Shown: positions 16,502 to 25,351 of the stretch, piece by piece
Layout: every line of letters begins with the position of its first letter
How positions within the stretch are numbered: position 1 is the stretch's first letter
Assembly: GCA_020633235.1 (NCBI GenBank)
Contig: JACKEA010000005.1
Span: forward strand, 806,001 to 870,000
Source of the DNA: Polyangiaceae bacterium
GTDB taxonomy: Bacteria > Myxococcota_A > Polyangia > Polyangiales > Polyangiaceae
DNA: 64,000 nt
Direction: 5' to 3'
Translations under genes and position numbers: made by a program
The notes under the pieces: generated by a model
What the model was told of the DNA's origin: nothing
Database searches by the model: none
What the model saw: only the letters and a program-made list of their open reading frames with translations

Positions 16502-16652
16502 TCGCGACGTGCGGCGTCCGTTTCATTGGTCGCAGGTCGCACAACAAGTGGTGGTGCGCGGCGTTCCGAAGCTGCCCGCATCCGCGGGACACGCGTGTGT
16601 TCAGCACGCGAGCTCGAGCGTAGCCACCGTCACTCGACGAAGGAGATCGTTC

Positions 16653-17681
16653 ATGTCGCTCGCTGCGCCCACTTCCCCGCCGACCCAACACCCCGAGCCC
16701 GAGGAGCCCCGGGCTCCCGCGCTGTTCCGCCACAAGAAGCGGAAGGAGTGGGGCCTCGCGATTCTGGCGTGGGACCGCGGCGTCAAACGCGCGTTCCTGT
16801 TCGAGGACGGCGAGCTACGGGTGATCGCTCGCGGATTCTTCGGAATGATCGAGGAGATCGATCGTCCGGCGGACGAAGCGCGAGCGCTGATTCGCAAGCT
16901 GAGCGCGCACCTGGATGCGCACGCGGCGCGCGCGCTCCTGGGCTCGGACAGCGCGAGCGCCATGACCTTCGACGACCAGATCGGCGTCTTCCGCGCGCTC
17001 TACCCCGGCGGCTTCGCCGGGGACGAGTGGCAGAAGGGCGTACGGGGCAAGGGCCAGAAACGTCCGCTCAAGCGTCATCGCGACGCCGCGATCGCACGCG
17101 CACAGGAGCTGTTGGCGAAGGACGTGATGGACAAGAAGCTGCTCGCGGGAGACGCGTCCAGCGTGGTGGCGGACATCATCAGCGTGCTCGATGGGACCGA
17201 TCTGGTGAGCAAGGCGCAAATCCGCCCGCTCACCAAGGTGGCTCCGGCGCGCCACGAAGAGCTGGCGCGAGCGACGCACGACCTGCTCTGGGGTCCGGAC
17301 GAAGAAGTCCCCCGCATGGCGTCCTTCATCTCGACTCTGGAGTCCTTGATGGGCACGACCCCGAGCTGGCAGCTGGTGACCGCCCTGCCGGCGTTGGTAC
17401 ATCCGAAGCAGGACGTCCCCGTTCGGCCCTCGCGTTTCCGCGACCAGGCCAAGTACATGGCGCCGCGAGTCACGCTCGCCAACACCCCGGACGCCAACGT
17501 CTACAGCCGGGTCCTGGGCATGGCGACGATGATCCGTGATCGACTCCAGGACGCAGGTCTCGAACCGCAAGACCTGGTCGACGTCCACGACTTCGTGTGC
17601 CTCACGCTGAGCCCCAAGGCTCAGAAGCAGTGGGACGACGCGAAGTCCAGCCTCGCCGCGGCGGACGCCGAAGCCGCCTGA
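16653..17681 (+). CDS. Protein of unknown function (342 aa)
   Basis: A soluble 342-residue protein with no signal or TM helix. The N-terminal 25 residues are Pro-rich and disordered. Residues about 28-75 (HKKRKEWGLAILAWDRG, KRAFLFEDGELRVIARGF) resemble a small SH3/KOW-like barrel of the DUF3553 kind; this is a weak resemblance. The rest is mostly helical and charged (KRPLKRHRDAAIARAQELLAKDVMDKK, PARHEELARATHDLLWGPDE). The ATG has a good ribosome site (GAAGGAG) and lies under the promoter at 16464, so it is expressed alone. I do not recognise the family. Confidence 0.8.
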   Translation: MSLAAPTSPPTQHPEPEEPRAPALFRHKKRKEWGLAILAWDRGVKRAFLFEDGELRVIARGFFGMIEEIDRPADEARALIRKLSAHLDAHAARALLGSDSASAMTFDDQIGVFRALYPGGFAGDEWQKGVRGKGQKRPLKRHRDAAIARAQELLAKDVMDKKLLAGDASSVVADIISVLDGTDLVSKAQIRPLTKVAPARHEELARATHDLLWGPDEEVPRMASFISTLESLMGTTPSWQLVTALPALVHPKQDVPVRPSRFRDQAKYMAPRVTLANTPDANVYSRVLGMATMIRDRLQDAGLEPQDLVDVHDFVCLTLSPKAQKQWDDAKSSLAAADAEAA

Positions 17682-17752
17682 CCCCAATGCCCCCTCGCGC
17701 GACAGCGCGGGGGGGCGTAGAGTTCGCGGCTCATTCCTTCAGGAGACCGGCC

Positions 17753-20020
17753 GTGAACGACAGCGACAAGAACGTCGATTTCATCCGCGAGATCGTGGAG
17801 GAGGATCTGGCCGCGGGCCGCCATCGGCGCATCGTCACCCGATTTCCTCCGGAGCCGAACGGCTACCTGCACATCGGCCATGCCAAGAGCATCTGCCTGA
17901 ACTTCGGCATCGCGCGGGACTACGGCGGCAGCTGCCACCTGCGCATGGATGACACCAACCCCACCACGGAGGACGAAGAGTACGTCGCGTCCATCCAGGA
18001 CACCGTGCGCTGGTTGGGCTTCGACTGGGGGGACAACCTCTTCTTTGCTTCCGACTACTTCGAGCAGCTGTATGCCTTCGCGCAGGAGCTCATCCGCGCC
18101 GGCAAGGCCTACGTCTGCAGCTTGAGCGACGAGCAGATCCGCGAGTACCGCGGCACCATCACCGAGCCCGGTCGCCCGAGCCCGTTCCGAGAGCGCAGCG
18201 TGGACGAGAACCTCGACCTGTTCGCTCGCATGCGTGCCGGCGAGTTCTCCGACGGAGCCCACGTCCTGCGCGCCAAGATCGACATGGCGTCGCCCAACAT
18301 GAAGATGCGCGACCCCCTGCTCTATCGCATCCGCCACGCCCACCACTACCGCACGGGGGACGACTGGTGCATCTACCCGCTGTACGATTTCACCCACTGC
18401 TTGAGCGACGCCATCGAGGGCATCTCCCACTCCATTTGCACCCTGGAGTTCGAGAACAACCGAGAGCTCTACGACTGGGTGCTCGACAACGTCACGCCGC
18501 CCGCGCGGCCGCACCAGTACGAGTTCGCGCGTCTGGCGCTCACGTACACGGTGATGAGCAAGCGCAAGCTGCTCGAGCTGGTGGACAAGAAGCGCGTCTC
18601 CGGCTGGGACGACCCCCGCATGCCGACATTGGCCGGGTTTCGTCGCCGGGGCGTCACGCCGGAAGCCATCCGCACGTTCTGTGATCGCATCGGCGTCGCC
18701 AAGAACAACAGCACCGTCGACGTAGCCCTGCTCGAGCACACCATCCGCGAAGACCTCAACGAGCGCTCGCCGCGCATGCTGTGCGTGCTCGACCCCCTGG
18801 AGGTCGTGATCGAGAATTTCGACGAGCACGAGACGGAAGCGCTCGAGGCGCCGCTGTGGCCTCACGACGTCCCCAAAGACGGCAGCCGGGAGCTGCCCTT
18901 TTCTCGGCGCCTGTTCATCGAGCGGGACGACTTCGCGGAGACGCCGCCGAAGGGCTGGCATCGCCTGTCGCCGGGGGCGGAGGTACGGCTGCGCCATGCC
19001 TACGTCATCCGCTGCGAGCGGGTGGAAAAGGACGCGAGCGGCCGCATCGAGCGCGTCGTGTGCAGCTATGACCCGAGCACCCGCGGCGGCGCCTCCGGCG
19101 GAAAGAAGGTCAAGGGCACCATCCACTGGGTGAGCGCGCCGCACGCCGTGGAGGTGAGCGTGCGCCTCTACGATCGTCTGTTCTTGACCGAGCAGCCAGG
19201 CGCCGAGAGCGGCGATCCGCTCAGCGACCTGAACCCCGACTCGTTGCTCGAGAAGCGCGGCTTTGCGGAACCCGCCGTGGCCGCGCTGAGCGCCGGTGAG
19301 CGCATCCAGCTCGAGCGCATCGGCTTCTTCTATTGTGACCCGAAGGACTCCAAGCCGGGCGCACCGGCCCTCAATCGCATCGTCGCGCTGAAGGACACCT
19401 GGTCGAAGATCGCTGCGCGGGCCACGGGCGCGGCGCCCAAGCCCAAGACGGAAAAGCCCAAGGCGGCATTCGCCCACGCGCCGGAGGAGCTCGGCGGGTT
19501 GGCCCGAGATCTGGTGGAACGACACGGCCTGTCCAGTGAGGACGCGCGCATCCTGGGCGACGACGCCGCATTGCTCGGCCTGTTCGAGAGCGCCCTCGGC
19601 TTCCACGACAACCCCCGCGGTATCGCCAGCTGGCTCGTGAACGAGCTACCCAGCGACTTCCGGGGCGACGGCGTCGCCCGCCTGCCCTTCGGCGCCGCGG
19701 AGGTCGCGGGCCTGGTGCGCCTGGTGGACACGCAGGTCATCAGCGGCAAGATCGCCAAGGACGTGCTGGCGGAAATGCTCCAGAGCGGCAAGGCGCCCGA
19801 CGCCATCGTGAAGGACAAGGGCCTCGTGCAGATCGCCGACGCCGACGCCCTTGGCCCGGTGGTCGATCGCGTGCTGTCGGAGAACGCCGACACCGTGGAG
19901 CGCTACCGCGCCGGCAACAAGAACCTGCTCGGCGCCTTCGTGGGCATGGTCATGCGCGCCACCGGCGGCAAGGCGAATCCCAAGCTGCTCAACGAGCTCT
20001 TGCGTCAGAAGCTTTCGTAG
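17753..20020 (+). CDS. glnS: Glutaminyl-tRNA synthetase with C-terminal YqeY/GatB-like domain
   Basis: Charges tRNA-Gln with glutamine. A 755-residue protein, about 200 longer than E. coli GlnRS. The class I signatures are PNGYLHIGHAKSICLNFG (HIGH) and TVMSKRKLLELVDKK (KMSKS-like). RMDDTNPTTEDEEYV, YDFTHCLSDAIEGISHSICTLEFENNR and the beta-barrel anticodon-binding part to about residue 575 are also clear. After a Lys/Pro linker the last 170 residues (from GLARDLVERHGLSSEDARIL to TGGKANPKLLNELL) match the GatB/YqeY tail domain, a fusion described for Deinococcus GlnRS, where it helps bind tRNA-Gln. The start is GTG with AGGAG eight bases upstream. Confidence 0.96.
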   Translation: MNDSDKNVDFIREIVEEDLAAGRHRRIVTRFPPEPNGYLHIGHAKSICLNFGIARDYGGSCHLRMDDTNPTTEDEEYVASIQDTVRWLGFDWGDNLFFASDYFEQLYAFAQELIRAGKAYVCSLSDEQIREYRGTITEPGRPSPFRERSVDENLDLFARMRAGEFSDGAHVLRAKIDMASPNMKMRDPLLYRIRHAHHYRTGDDWCIYPLYDFTHCLSDAIEGISHSICTLEFENNRELYDWVLDNVTPPARPHQYEFARLALTYTVMSKRKLLELVDKKRVSGWDDPRMPTLAGFRRRGVTPEAIRTFCDRIGVAKNNSTVDVALLEHTIREDLNERSPRMLCVLDPLEVVIENFDEHETEALEAPLWPHDVPKDGSRELPFSRRLFIERDDFAETPPKGWHRLSPGAEVRLRHAYVIRCERVEKDASGRIERVVCSYDPSTRGGASGGKKVKGTIHWVSAPHAVEVSVRLYDRLFLTEQPGAESGDPLSDLNPDSLLEKRGFAEPAVAALSAGERIQLERIGFFYCDPKDSKPGAPALNRIVALKDTWSKIAARATGAAPKPKTEKPKAAFAHAPEELGGLARDLVERHGLSSEDARILGDDAALLGLFESALGFHDNPRGIASWLVNELPSDFRGDGVARLPFGAAEVAGLVRLVDTQVISGKIAKDVLAEMLQSGKAPDAIVKDKGLVQIADADALGPVVDRVLSENADTVERYRAGNKNLLGAFVGMVMRATGGKANPKLLNELLRQKLS

Positions 20021-20900
20021 CGTCCTTGCAGCAGCGAAAGCCCGTTGAATAGTCGTGATACTTGGCGCCGTGGCCGGGCGTCAGGAACTGACAGCCGCGG
20101 CCGTGCTCTTCCGTGGTGCTGAAGAAGCCGCCCATGAAGATGGAGTGCCCGCGGTTGATGTCGATCTTGTCGCGGATGTCGTCGCGCAGCGGGATCTTCT
20201 TCTCCAGATCGTGGTCCACGAAGTCGCTCACCCACTCGTGCAGGTTGCCGACCATGTCGTGCGTGCCCCAGTCGCTGCTGCAACCCGCGTACTCGCCGGT
20301 CTTGGCCAAGAAGCCTGGCGTGCGGTCCAGCTCGGGCGCATTGAAGTGCTCGGCGAACTTCCAGCGCCGCGGATCACGGCCGAACAGCTTGGACAGCAGG
20401 TGCGGCTTGCTGATGTTGCACTGCGCCCGATCGAAGCGCGCTCCGTACGGGTACACGTGCCCCGCCTTGTCCCGACAGGCCCGGTACCACTCGTTCACGC
20501 TGCACAGCCGTTTGCCCGCGGCCTCGCACGCCGAGCGCGCCTCCAGCTTGCTGATGTACGCCTGCGGATAGACACCCACGCTCGAAGCCGCGCGATAGCC
20601 CACGCCCTCCTCCGGCCGCGTGGCGTGCTCGTGAACGCCGCCGCCGGGCTCGAGCAGGTGCGCTTCCCAGCGGTCCACACACGCCTTGCCCACTCGGGCC
20701 ATCTCCGAGGGACAACCCTCCAGCAATGCTTCCGGCTTCTCTTGTTGGCTCGCCGCGGGCACGGCGCTCTTCGCCGGCGCGGCACTGACCACCGCCTTCG
20801 GCGGCGCGATCTGCGCCGTCACGGGCGCGTCGAGCTCCTTCGCTCGCGCGGAGTCACACCCCACCGCCAGCAGGAACACGAGGCCAGCCACACGCTTCAC
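19989..20900 (-). CDS. FGE/sulfatase-modifying-factor-like lipoprotein
   Basis: A 303-residue predicted lipoprotein. The GTG at 20900 yields a short signal with lipobox LLAVGCDS. After an Ala/Pro linker, the C-terminal domain is of the formylglycine-generating-enzyme fold: KACVDRWEAHL, KLEARSACEAAGKRLCSVNEWYRACR, YPYGARFDRAQCN, GTHDMVGNLHEWVSDF and TGFRCCKD. These are the EA.AC.WAGKRLPTE.EWE, DM.GNVWEW and GFR hallmarks, in slightly altered form. Most bacterial members are not sulfatase activators but binding or structural domains. Its 3' end overlaps the convergent glnS by 32 bases. Confidence 0.85.
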   Translation of the reverse strand: MKRVAGLVFLLAVGCDSARAKELDAPVTAQIAPPKAVVSAAPAKSAVPAASQQEKPEALLEGCPSEMARVGKACVDRWEAHLLEPGGGVHEHATRPEEGVGYRAASSVGVYPQAYISKLEARSACEAAGKRLCSVNEWYRACRDKAGHVYPYGARFDRAQCNISKPHLLSKLFGRDPRRWKFAEHFNAPELDRTPGFLAKTGEYAGCSSDWGTHDMVGNLHEWVSDFVDHDLEKKIPLRDDIRDKIDINRGHSIFMGGFFSTTEEHGRGCQFLTPGHGAKYHDYSTGFRCCKDATKASDARAR

Positions 20901-21120
20901 GCCAAAAGCATGGCACGGCGAAGCTGCGCGGACCGCATTTTCACTTCCCTTACGTGATCTCACGTTGCCATCCGGATCACGGTTCCTGGGCTCCGGCAAT
21001 GCGCTAATTGCGCCAATCGAACACGCAATGGCGCCATCTCCAGTACCAGTAAACGACGTCGATCACAGGACGCGATCCGGATGGCTTTGCGACGGCAGTT
21101 CGAGTACGCAGACTCTCGCA

Positions 21121-21139
21121 CCGGAGCATCCCGCTCCGG
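21121..21139 (+). promoter_or_regulatory. Leader hairpin before Gly-rich lipoprotein gene
   Basis: Perfect 7-bp stem CCGGAGC / GCTCCGG with loop ATCCC, followed by ATTTT and then the ribosome site GAGGAGG at 21145-21151. It ends six bases before that site. It may stabilise the transcript, attenuate it, or limit ribosome access. Confidence 0.45.
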
Positions 21140-21159
21140 ATTTTGAGGAGGCAAGCAAC

Positions 21160-21594
21160 TTGGCAAGTGTTCGAACTAGCCTCGCTGTCGTCTTCGCCAT
21201 TGGCCTCGGGAGCCTTGCGACCATCGGATGCGGATCCGATTCGAGCAGCGCACCTGGAGGCGGTGGCTCGAGCGGCACGGCTGGGACAGCCGGCACAGGC
21301 GGCACTGGCGGGATCGGCGGCATCGGTGGTGCCGCAGGCTCCGGCGGTGTCGGTGCGACCGGCGGTACCGGTGGCGTAGGCGGAATGGCTGGAAGCGGCG
21401 GAATGGCCGGCTCCGGCGGTACCGGTGGTGCTCCATCGAGCCTGTCCGTGATGGACCTCGTGTCGGGCGGCACCGTGATGACGAGCAGCAACTACCGATT
21501 GATCCTGACCACGGGTCAGGGTCCTGGCGGCAACGGCGTCTTGAAGTCCACGAACTATCGCCTCAACGGCGGTTTCGTGGGCGCAACCAACTGA
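21160..21594 (+). CDS. Short Gly-rich lipoprotein
   Basis: A 144-residue predicted lipoprotein starting at TTG, chosen because of GAGGAGG eight bases upstream and a signal that ends in lipobox LATIGCGS. An 80-residue Gly/Ala/Thr/Met linker follows. The C-terminal 45 residues contain two short beta-rich units, TSSNYRLILTTGQG and KSTNYRLNGGFVG, like half-repeats of a larger sheet module. The collagen-like gene follows after 21 bases, so the two are probably co-transcribed and both surface-exposed. Function unknown. Confidence 0.7.
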   Translation: MASVRTSLAVVFAIGLGSLATIGCGSDSSSAPGGGGSSGTAGTAGTGGTGGIGGIGGAAGSGGVGATGGTGGVGGMAGSGGMAGSGGTGGAPSSLSVMDLVSGGTVMTSSNYRLILTTGQGPGGNGVLKSTNYRLNGGFVGATN

Positions 21595-21615
21595 CTTGTA
21601 GAGGGCAAAAACCAC

Positions 21616-22680
21616 ATGGCACGCAAATTTGGACTTCTTGGTGTCTCCGCCGCCGCAGCCACGCTGTTGGCTGCAACGGCCGCCTCATCGGCGGTCCCCG
21701 CAAACCTCACCCAGCAAGGCCGCCTGCTCGACAGCACCGGCACCCCGGTCCCCGGCTCGGTTTCGATCACGTTCGCCGTGTACAGCGCGGCGAGCGGCGG
21801 CACCGCGCTGTGGACCGAAACCCAGAACGTCACGCTGGACGACGGCTTCTTCAGCGCGCGTCTGGGCGAAGCGACCGCCATCCCGAACACCGTGTTCGAC
21901 GGCTCCACCCGCTACCTCGGGGTGAAGGTCGGCGCGGACGCGGAGATGACGCCGCGCCAAACCATCGTCAGCGTGCCCTACGCGCTGATGGCGAACAACG
22001 CCGTGGGCGACATCACGCCCACCAGCGTGAGCGTGAACGGCACCCAGGTGATCGACGGCACGGGCAACTGGGTCGGCCCCACGGCAGGCCTCGTGGGTCC
22101 CACCGGTCCTCAAGGTCCGGCAGGTCCGGCCGGCGCCGTCGGCGCAACGGGCGCACAAGGACCTCAAGGTCCGGCGGGCCCGGCGGGACCGACCGGCCCC
22201 ACGGGAGCAACCGGCTCCCAGGGACCGCAGGGCGTTCCCGGCGCGCAGGGACCCGTCGGACCCACCGGACCGAGCGGAGTCGTTGGCTACGCGTTTGCGT
22301 CCGGCAACGGCAACAATCCGGCGACCACGACCAACTTCATGGGGCCCACGGTCAACGTCACCGTCACCAGCTCCGCGCAGCGGGTGTTTGTGAACGCGAA
22401 CAAGGCCTTCGGCACGGCGAGTGCAACTGGAGCAACTTCTCTCAACCTCTACGTCTGCTACCGGCTCAGCGGCAGCACCACCACCCCGTCGCTCGTTGGC
22501 GGCGCCATTCTCGGAAACCGAGTGACCAACAACACTCGCGTTCCCATGGGTATCAGTGGGGTATTCGGCAATTTGGCGGCGGGTACGTACACCGTCGGCA
22601 TGTGCGGCTCTTCGAGCGATGCCACCAACTGGAACTCCAACGAGTGGGGTTACACCTCGGCGCTCGTGTTCTTGCCGTAG
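21616..22680 (+). CDS. Collagen-like (Gly-X-Y) secreted protein
   Basis: A 354-residue exported protein. After the signal peptide (about residues 1-26) comes a beta-rich domain (NLTQQGRLLDSTGTPVPGSVSITFAVY, TLDDGFFSARLGE, TRYLGVKVGADAEMTPRQTIVSVPYALMAN), a pattern I have seen before collagen-like or coiled-coil stalks. Then follows an uninterrupted collagen-type run (about residues 160-222, e.g. GPTGPQGPAGPAG) and a C-terminal Cys-containing globular head of about 130 residues. This is the layout of trimeric collagen-like stalk proteins: base, stalk, head. It is followed by a strong terminator. Confidence 0.88.
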   Translation: MARKFGLLGVSAAAATLLAATAASSAVPANLTQQGRLLDSTGTPVPGSVSITFAVYSAASGGTALWTETQNVTLDDGFFSARLGEATAIPNTVFDGSTRYLGVKVGADAEMTPRQTIVSVPYALMANNAVGDITPTSVSVNGTQVIDGTGNWVGPTAGLVGPTGPQGPAGPAGAVGATGAQGPQGPAGPAGPTGPTGATGSQGPQGVPGAQGPVGPTGPSGVVGYAFASGNGNNPATTTNFMGPTVNVTVTSSAQRVFVNANKAFGTASATGATSLNLYVCYRLSGSTTTPSLVGGAILGNRVTNNTRVPMGISGVFGNLAAGTYTVGMCGSSSDATNWNSNEWGYTSALVFLP

Positions 22681-22686
22681 TCACGC

Positions 22687-22727
22687 CGTCGCGCGCTCCG
22701 CACTAGCGGAGCGCGCGACGTTTTTTT
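22687..22727 (+). terminator. Intrinsic terminator after collagen-like gene
   Basis: Perfect 15-bp stem (22687-22701 with 22706-22720), loop ACTA, followed by seven T residues. It starts seven bases after the stop codon. It is the strongest Rho-independent terminator in the window and ends just before the next ATG at 22731. Confidence 0.93.
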
Positions 22728-22730
22728 GTC

Positions 22731-23198
22731 ATGAGCAATCAGACTCTCCCCCTCGCCGTCCTCGGCGGCGGCGCGCTCATTGGGCTGGGCCTCTACTTCG
22801 GCCTTCGCGAGCGTCCGCCGCCGGCGGACGCCACGTCCGCGAAAGCGCTGCCGGCTGCGAACACCGCCCCGGCGCCGCCAGAACCCAGCGAGCTGCACCA
22901 ACGATCCAAGGAAGCGGTCCAGCTCGCTTTAAAGAGCGAGCTGGATAGGCGCCACGCTGCCTTGGTCGACCACTGCTGGAAGCCGCTCGCCGCCAAGGAC
23001 CCCGACCCGGCCTCGGCCAAGCTGAGCTGGAACGGCACCATCGGTGCGAGCGGAAAGCCCGTGGCCTACGGCGTCTCCGAGCACCGCGACGCCTATCGCG
23101 CCGGCCTCGCGGAGTGCGTGCAGAAGGACCTTTTGTCGCTTCAAGTCCCGCCCCCCGGCAGCTCCGTGCAAGTGAGCGTGGACATTCAGCTGCCCTGA
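22731..23198 (+). CDS. Membrane-anchored AgmX/PglI-C-terminal-like protein
   Basis: A 155-residue protein with an N-terminal TM anchor (LPLAVLGGGALIGLGLYFGL, residues 6-25), a Pro/Ala linker, and a periplasmic C-terminal domain with DHCWKPLAAKDPDPASAKLSWNGTIGASGKPVAYGVSE and PPPGSSVQVSVDIQLP. This resembles the small TonB-C-like modules in myxobacterial gliding and export proteins (AgmX/PglI type); the match is by pattern and moderate. The ATG directly follows the terminator, so transcription must start within or before the hairpin, or depend on read-through. Confidence 0.65.
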   Translation: MSNQTLPLAVLGGGALIGLGLYFGLRERPPPADATSAKALPAANTAPAPPEPSELHQRSKEAVQLALKSELDRRHAALVDHCWKPLAAKDPDPASAKLSWNGTIGASGKPVAYGVSEHRDAYRAGLAECVQKDLLSLQVPPPGSSVQVSVDIQLP

Positions 23199-23215
23199 CG
23201 GAAGACTCGGCCGCC

Positions 23216-24379
23216 ATGGCCAAGGCCACGGTCTGCCTGAACATGATCGTAAAGAACGAAGCGCGGGTCATCCGCCGCTGCTTCGAGTCCGTGCGTCCCT
23301 TCATCGACGCCTGGGTGATCGTGGACACGGGCTCCACCGACGGCACCCAGGAGCTGATCCGCGAAGAGCTCGCTGACGTACCCGGCGAGCTGTTCGAGCG
23401 GCCGTGGAAGAACTTCGGGCACAACCGCTCCGAGGCGCTGGAGCTCGCCCGCGGTCGCGCGGACTACACCATGATCATCGACGCGGACGAGATCCTGATC
23501 CCCGCGCCCGGCTTCACGATGCCGGAGCTCACGGCCGACGAGTACATGACGCTGCACGAGGCCGGCAAGAGCAGCACGGCGTTCTTCCTGACGCAGCTGG
23601 TGAAGAGCGAGCTGCCGTGGCGCTTCGACGGCGTACTGCACGAGGTCATCGCCTGCGACGTCCCCCACTCTACCGAGAAGCTCAAGGGCCTGGTGTGCAA
23701 GGGCTTCTTCGACAGCGCGCGCAACGCCGATCCCAAGGCGAAGTACGAGAGCGACGCGCGGGTGCTCGAGCAGGCTCTGAAGGACGAGCCCGACAACGCA
23801 CGCTACGTGTTCTACCTGGCGCAGAGCTACCGCGACGCCGGGCAGCTCGAGCAAGCCGTCGAGACCTATCGGCGCCGCGTGACCCTGGGCGGCTGGGACG
23901 AAGAGGTCTGGTACGCCCAGTACCAGGTGGGCGTACTGCTGGAGCGCCTCGGAGGAGATTTCGGGCCTGCCCTCGAAGCCTATCTCGCGGCGTATCAGCT
24001 GCGCCCCACCCGTGCCGAGCCGCTGTGCGAGCTCGCCCGGCACTACCGTCAAGAGAAGCAGTACCCCTTGGCCCACCTGTTCGCGCGGCGCGCGCAGGAG
24101 ATCCAGCGGCCCAACGACATCTTGTTCCTGGACGAGTCCGTCTACGCTTGGCGCGCCATCGACGAGCTGGGCGTGGCCGCCTACTACGTTGGGCGCCACG
24201 AGGAAGCGCTGGCCGCTGCGGATCTGCTCCTGGGCGGCGGTCGACTGCCGGAAACGGAGCTGGCTCGCGTCACGGAGAACCGCAAGTTCGCCGTTGACGC
24301 TCTGGGCACTTCGCTGCTCCCGAAAAAGCACTCGAAGGGCAAGAAGCCCCACAAGCAGAAAAACAAGAAGCGGCGCTGA
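23216..24379 (+). CDS. Family 2 glycosyltransferase with TPR region
   Basis: A 387-residue protein. The N-terminal GT-A domain shows CLNMIVKNEARVIRRCFESV, VIVDTGSTDGTQELI and TMIIDADEI (DxD-like metal site), as in GT2 enzymes that use nucleotide sugars. HEVIACD follows. The C-terminal half has TPR-like helices (NARYVFYLAQSYRDAGQLEQAVETYRRR, YLAAYQLRPTRAEPLCELARHY). It ends in a very basic tail (KKHSKGKKPHKQKNKKRR) that may contact membrane phospholipid or RNA. Related GT2-TPR proteins modify cell-surface glycans or proteins. The acceptor is not predictable. Confidence 0.88.
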   Translation: MAKATVCLNMIVKNEARVIRRCFESVRPFIDAWVIVDTGSTDGTQELIREELADVPGELFERPWKNFGHNRSEALELARGRADYTMIIDADEILIPAPGFTMPELTADEYMTLHEAGKSSTAFFLTQLVKSELPWRFDGVLHEVIACDVPHSTEKLKGLVCKGFFDSARNADPKAKYESDARVLEQALKDEPDNARYVFYLAQSYRDAGQLEQAVETYRRRVTLGGWDEEVWYAQYQVGVLLERLGGDFGPALEAYLAAYQLRPTRAEPLCELARHYRQEKQYPLAHLFARRAQEIQRPNDILFLDESVYAWRAIDELGVAAYYVGRHEEALAAADLLLGGGRLPETELARVTENRKFAVDALGTSLLPKKHSKGKKPHKQKNKKRR

Positions 24380-24380
24380 A

Positions 24381-25310
24381 TCAGGGAGCGCCGGAAGCCC
24401 CCGGGGCCGCTTGAGTCACGCCCAAGATGCCCTTGAGCCGCACCACGCGGTCGTCGCTGGGCCCGAGGAGCTCTTCGAGCTTCTCGAGGTGGTGCCTTGC
24501 TTCGTCGCCAGCGCCCACGGAGTGTGTCAGGAGCGCCAGGTTGAAGCGGGCGTCGGCGTGCTCGGGCTCCACTCGCAGCACCTCCAAGTACTTCTCTCGC
24601 GCTTCGCGATACTGGTTCTGTGCCCCGGCGACCACGCCGAGATTGAAGAGGGCGTCGACGTCCTTCGGATCCGCACCGAGCATGGCCTCGAACTCGGTCT
24701 TCGCCGTCGCGAGATCCTTCTTTCGGAACGCGATCAGGCCGAGCAACAAGTGCGCTGGAGCACCGCGACCGCGACCGACGGCCTGCCGAGCCATGGCCTC
24801 GGCTTGATCGGCTTGGCCGCGCTTGTACGCCGCCTCGGCCAGGGCGTAGCTGGCGTAGCCGTTGCTCGCGTCCTTGCTCAGGACCGCGGCCGCGGCCGTG
24901 TCGGCAGCAGCCGCTTGGCCGGCCCGCGCCAGCGCTTCGGCTTCTTCCCCGGCGAGGGACGCACGACACGCGCCGTCGGCGCCCTGGATCACAGCGAGCG
25001 CCTCCTTGCCGAGCCCACGATCGAGAGCCCGGTGGGCGGCCTCGGTGCGACACGGGCAGCTCTCCGGCGCGCTGGCACAGGCCGCTCGCACCTTCTGGCC
25101 GTCCGCTCGATGGTGGCCTTGCTCCAGCGCCTGCACGACGCCAGCGTGTACGCCGGATACCGGCTCCGCGGACGTTGCGCCCTCCGCCGAGTGGCGCTCG
25201 GGCGCGAGGCGCTGCCGAAGCACCAGCGCCCCGACGACGACCACGACCAGCGCGAGCGCAACGATCAGCGGCAAGGAGCTCTGGGACTTCTGGCTCATCG
25301 CGCGGAACAT
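24381..25310 (-). CDS. TPR protein with N-terminal membrane anchor
   Basis: A 309-residue protein. One TM helix (about residues 12-31) is followed by an Ala/Glu-rich spacer, a four-Cys segment (ACASAPESCPCRTEA, ADGACRASL), then four or five TPR units from about residue 125 to 295 (e.g. GYASYALAEAAYKRGQADQAEA, DALFNLGVVAGAQNQYREAREK). A periplasmic TPR scaffold is the likely role; partners unknown. Convergent with the glycosyltransferase, one base apart. A second ATG four codons in is equally possible. Confidence 0.8.
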   Translation of the reverse strand: MFRAMSQKSQSSLPLIVALALVVVVVGALVLRQRLAPERHSAEGATSAEPVSGVHAGVVQALEQGHHRADGQKVRAACASAPESCPCRTEAAHRALDRGLGKEALAVIQGADGACRASLAGEEAEALARAGQAAAADTAAAAVLSKDASNGYASYALAEAAYKRGQADQAEAMARQAVGRGRGAPAHLLLGLIAFRKKDLATAKTEFEAMLGADPKDVDALFNLGVVAGAQNQYREAREKYLEVLRVEPEHADARFNLALLTHSVGAGDEARHHLEKLEELLGPSDDRVVRLKGILGVTQAAPGASGAP

Positions 25311-25351
25311 AGACCAGCTCGACGGCCGGCGGCATAGTCGAAGCGCGCCGA

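Noticed and set aside
17621..19606. 661-codon minus-strand open frame opposite glnS
   Set aside because: Shadow of the glnS coding sequence; no domain or ribosome site.
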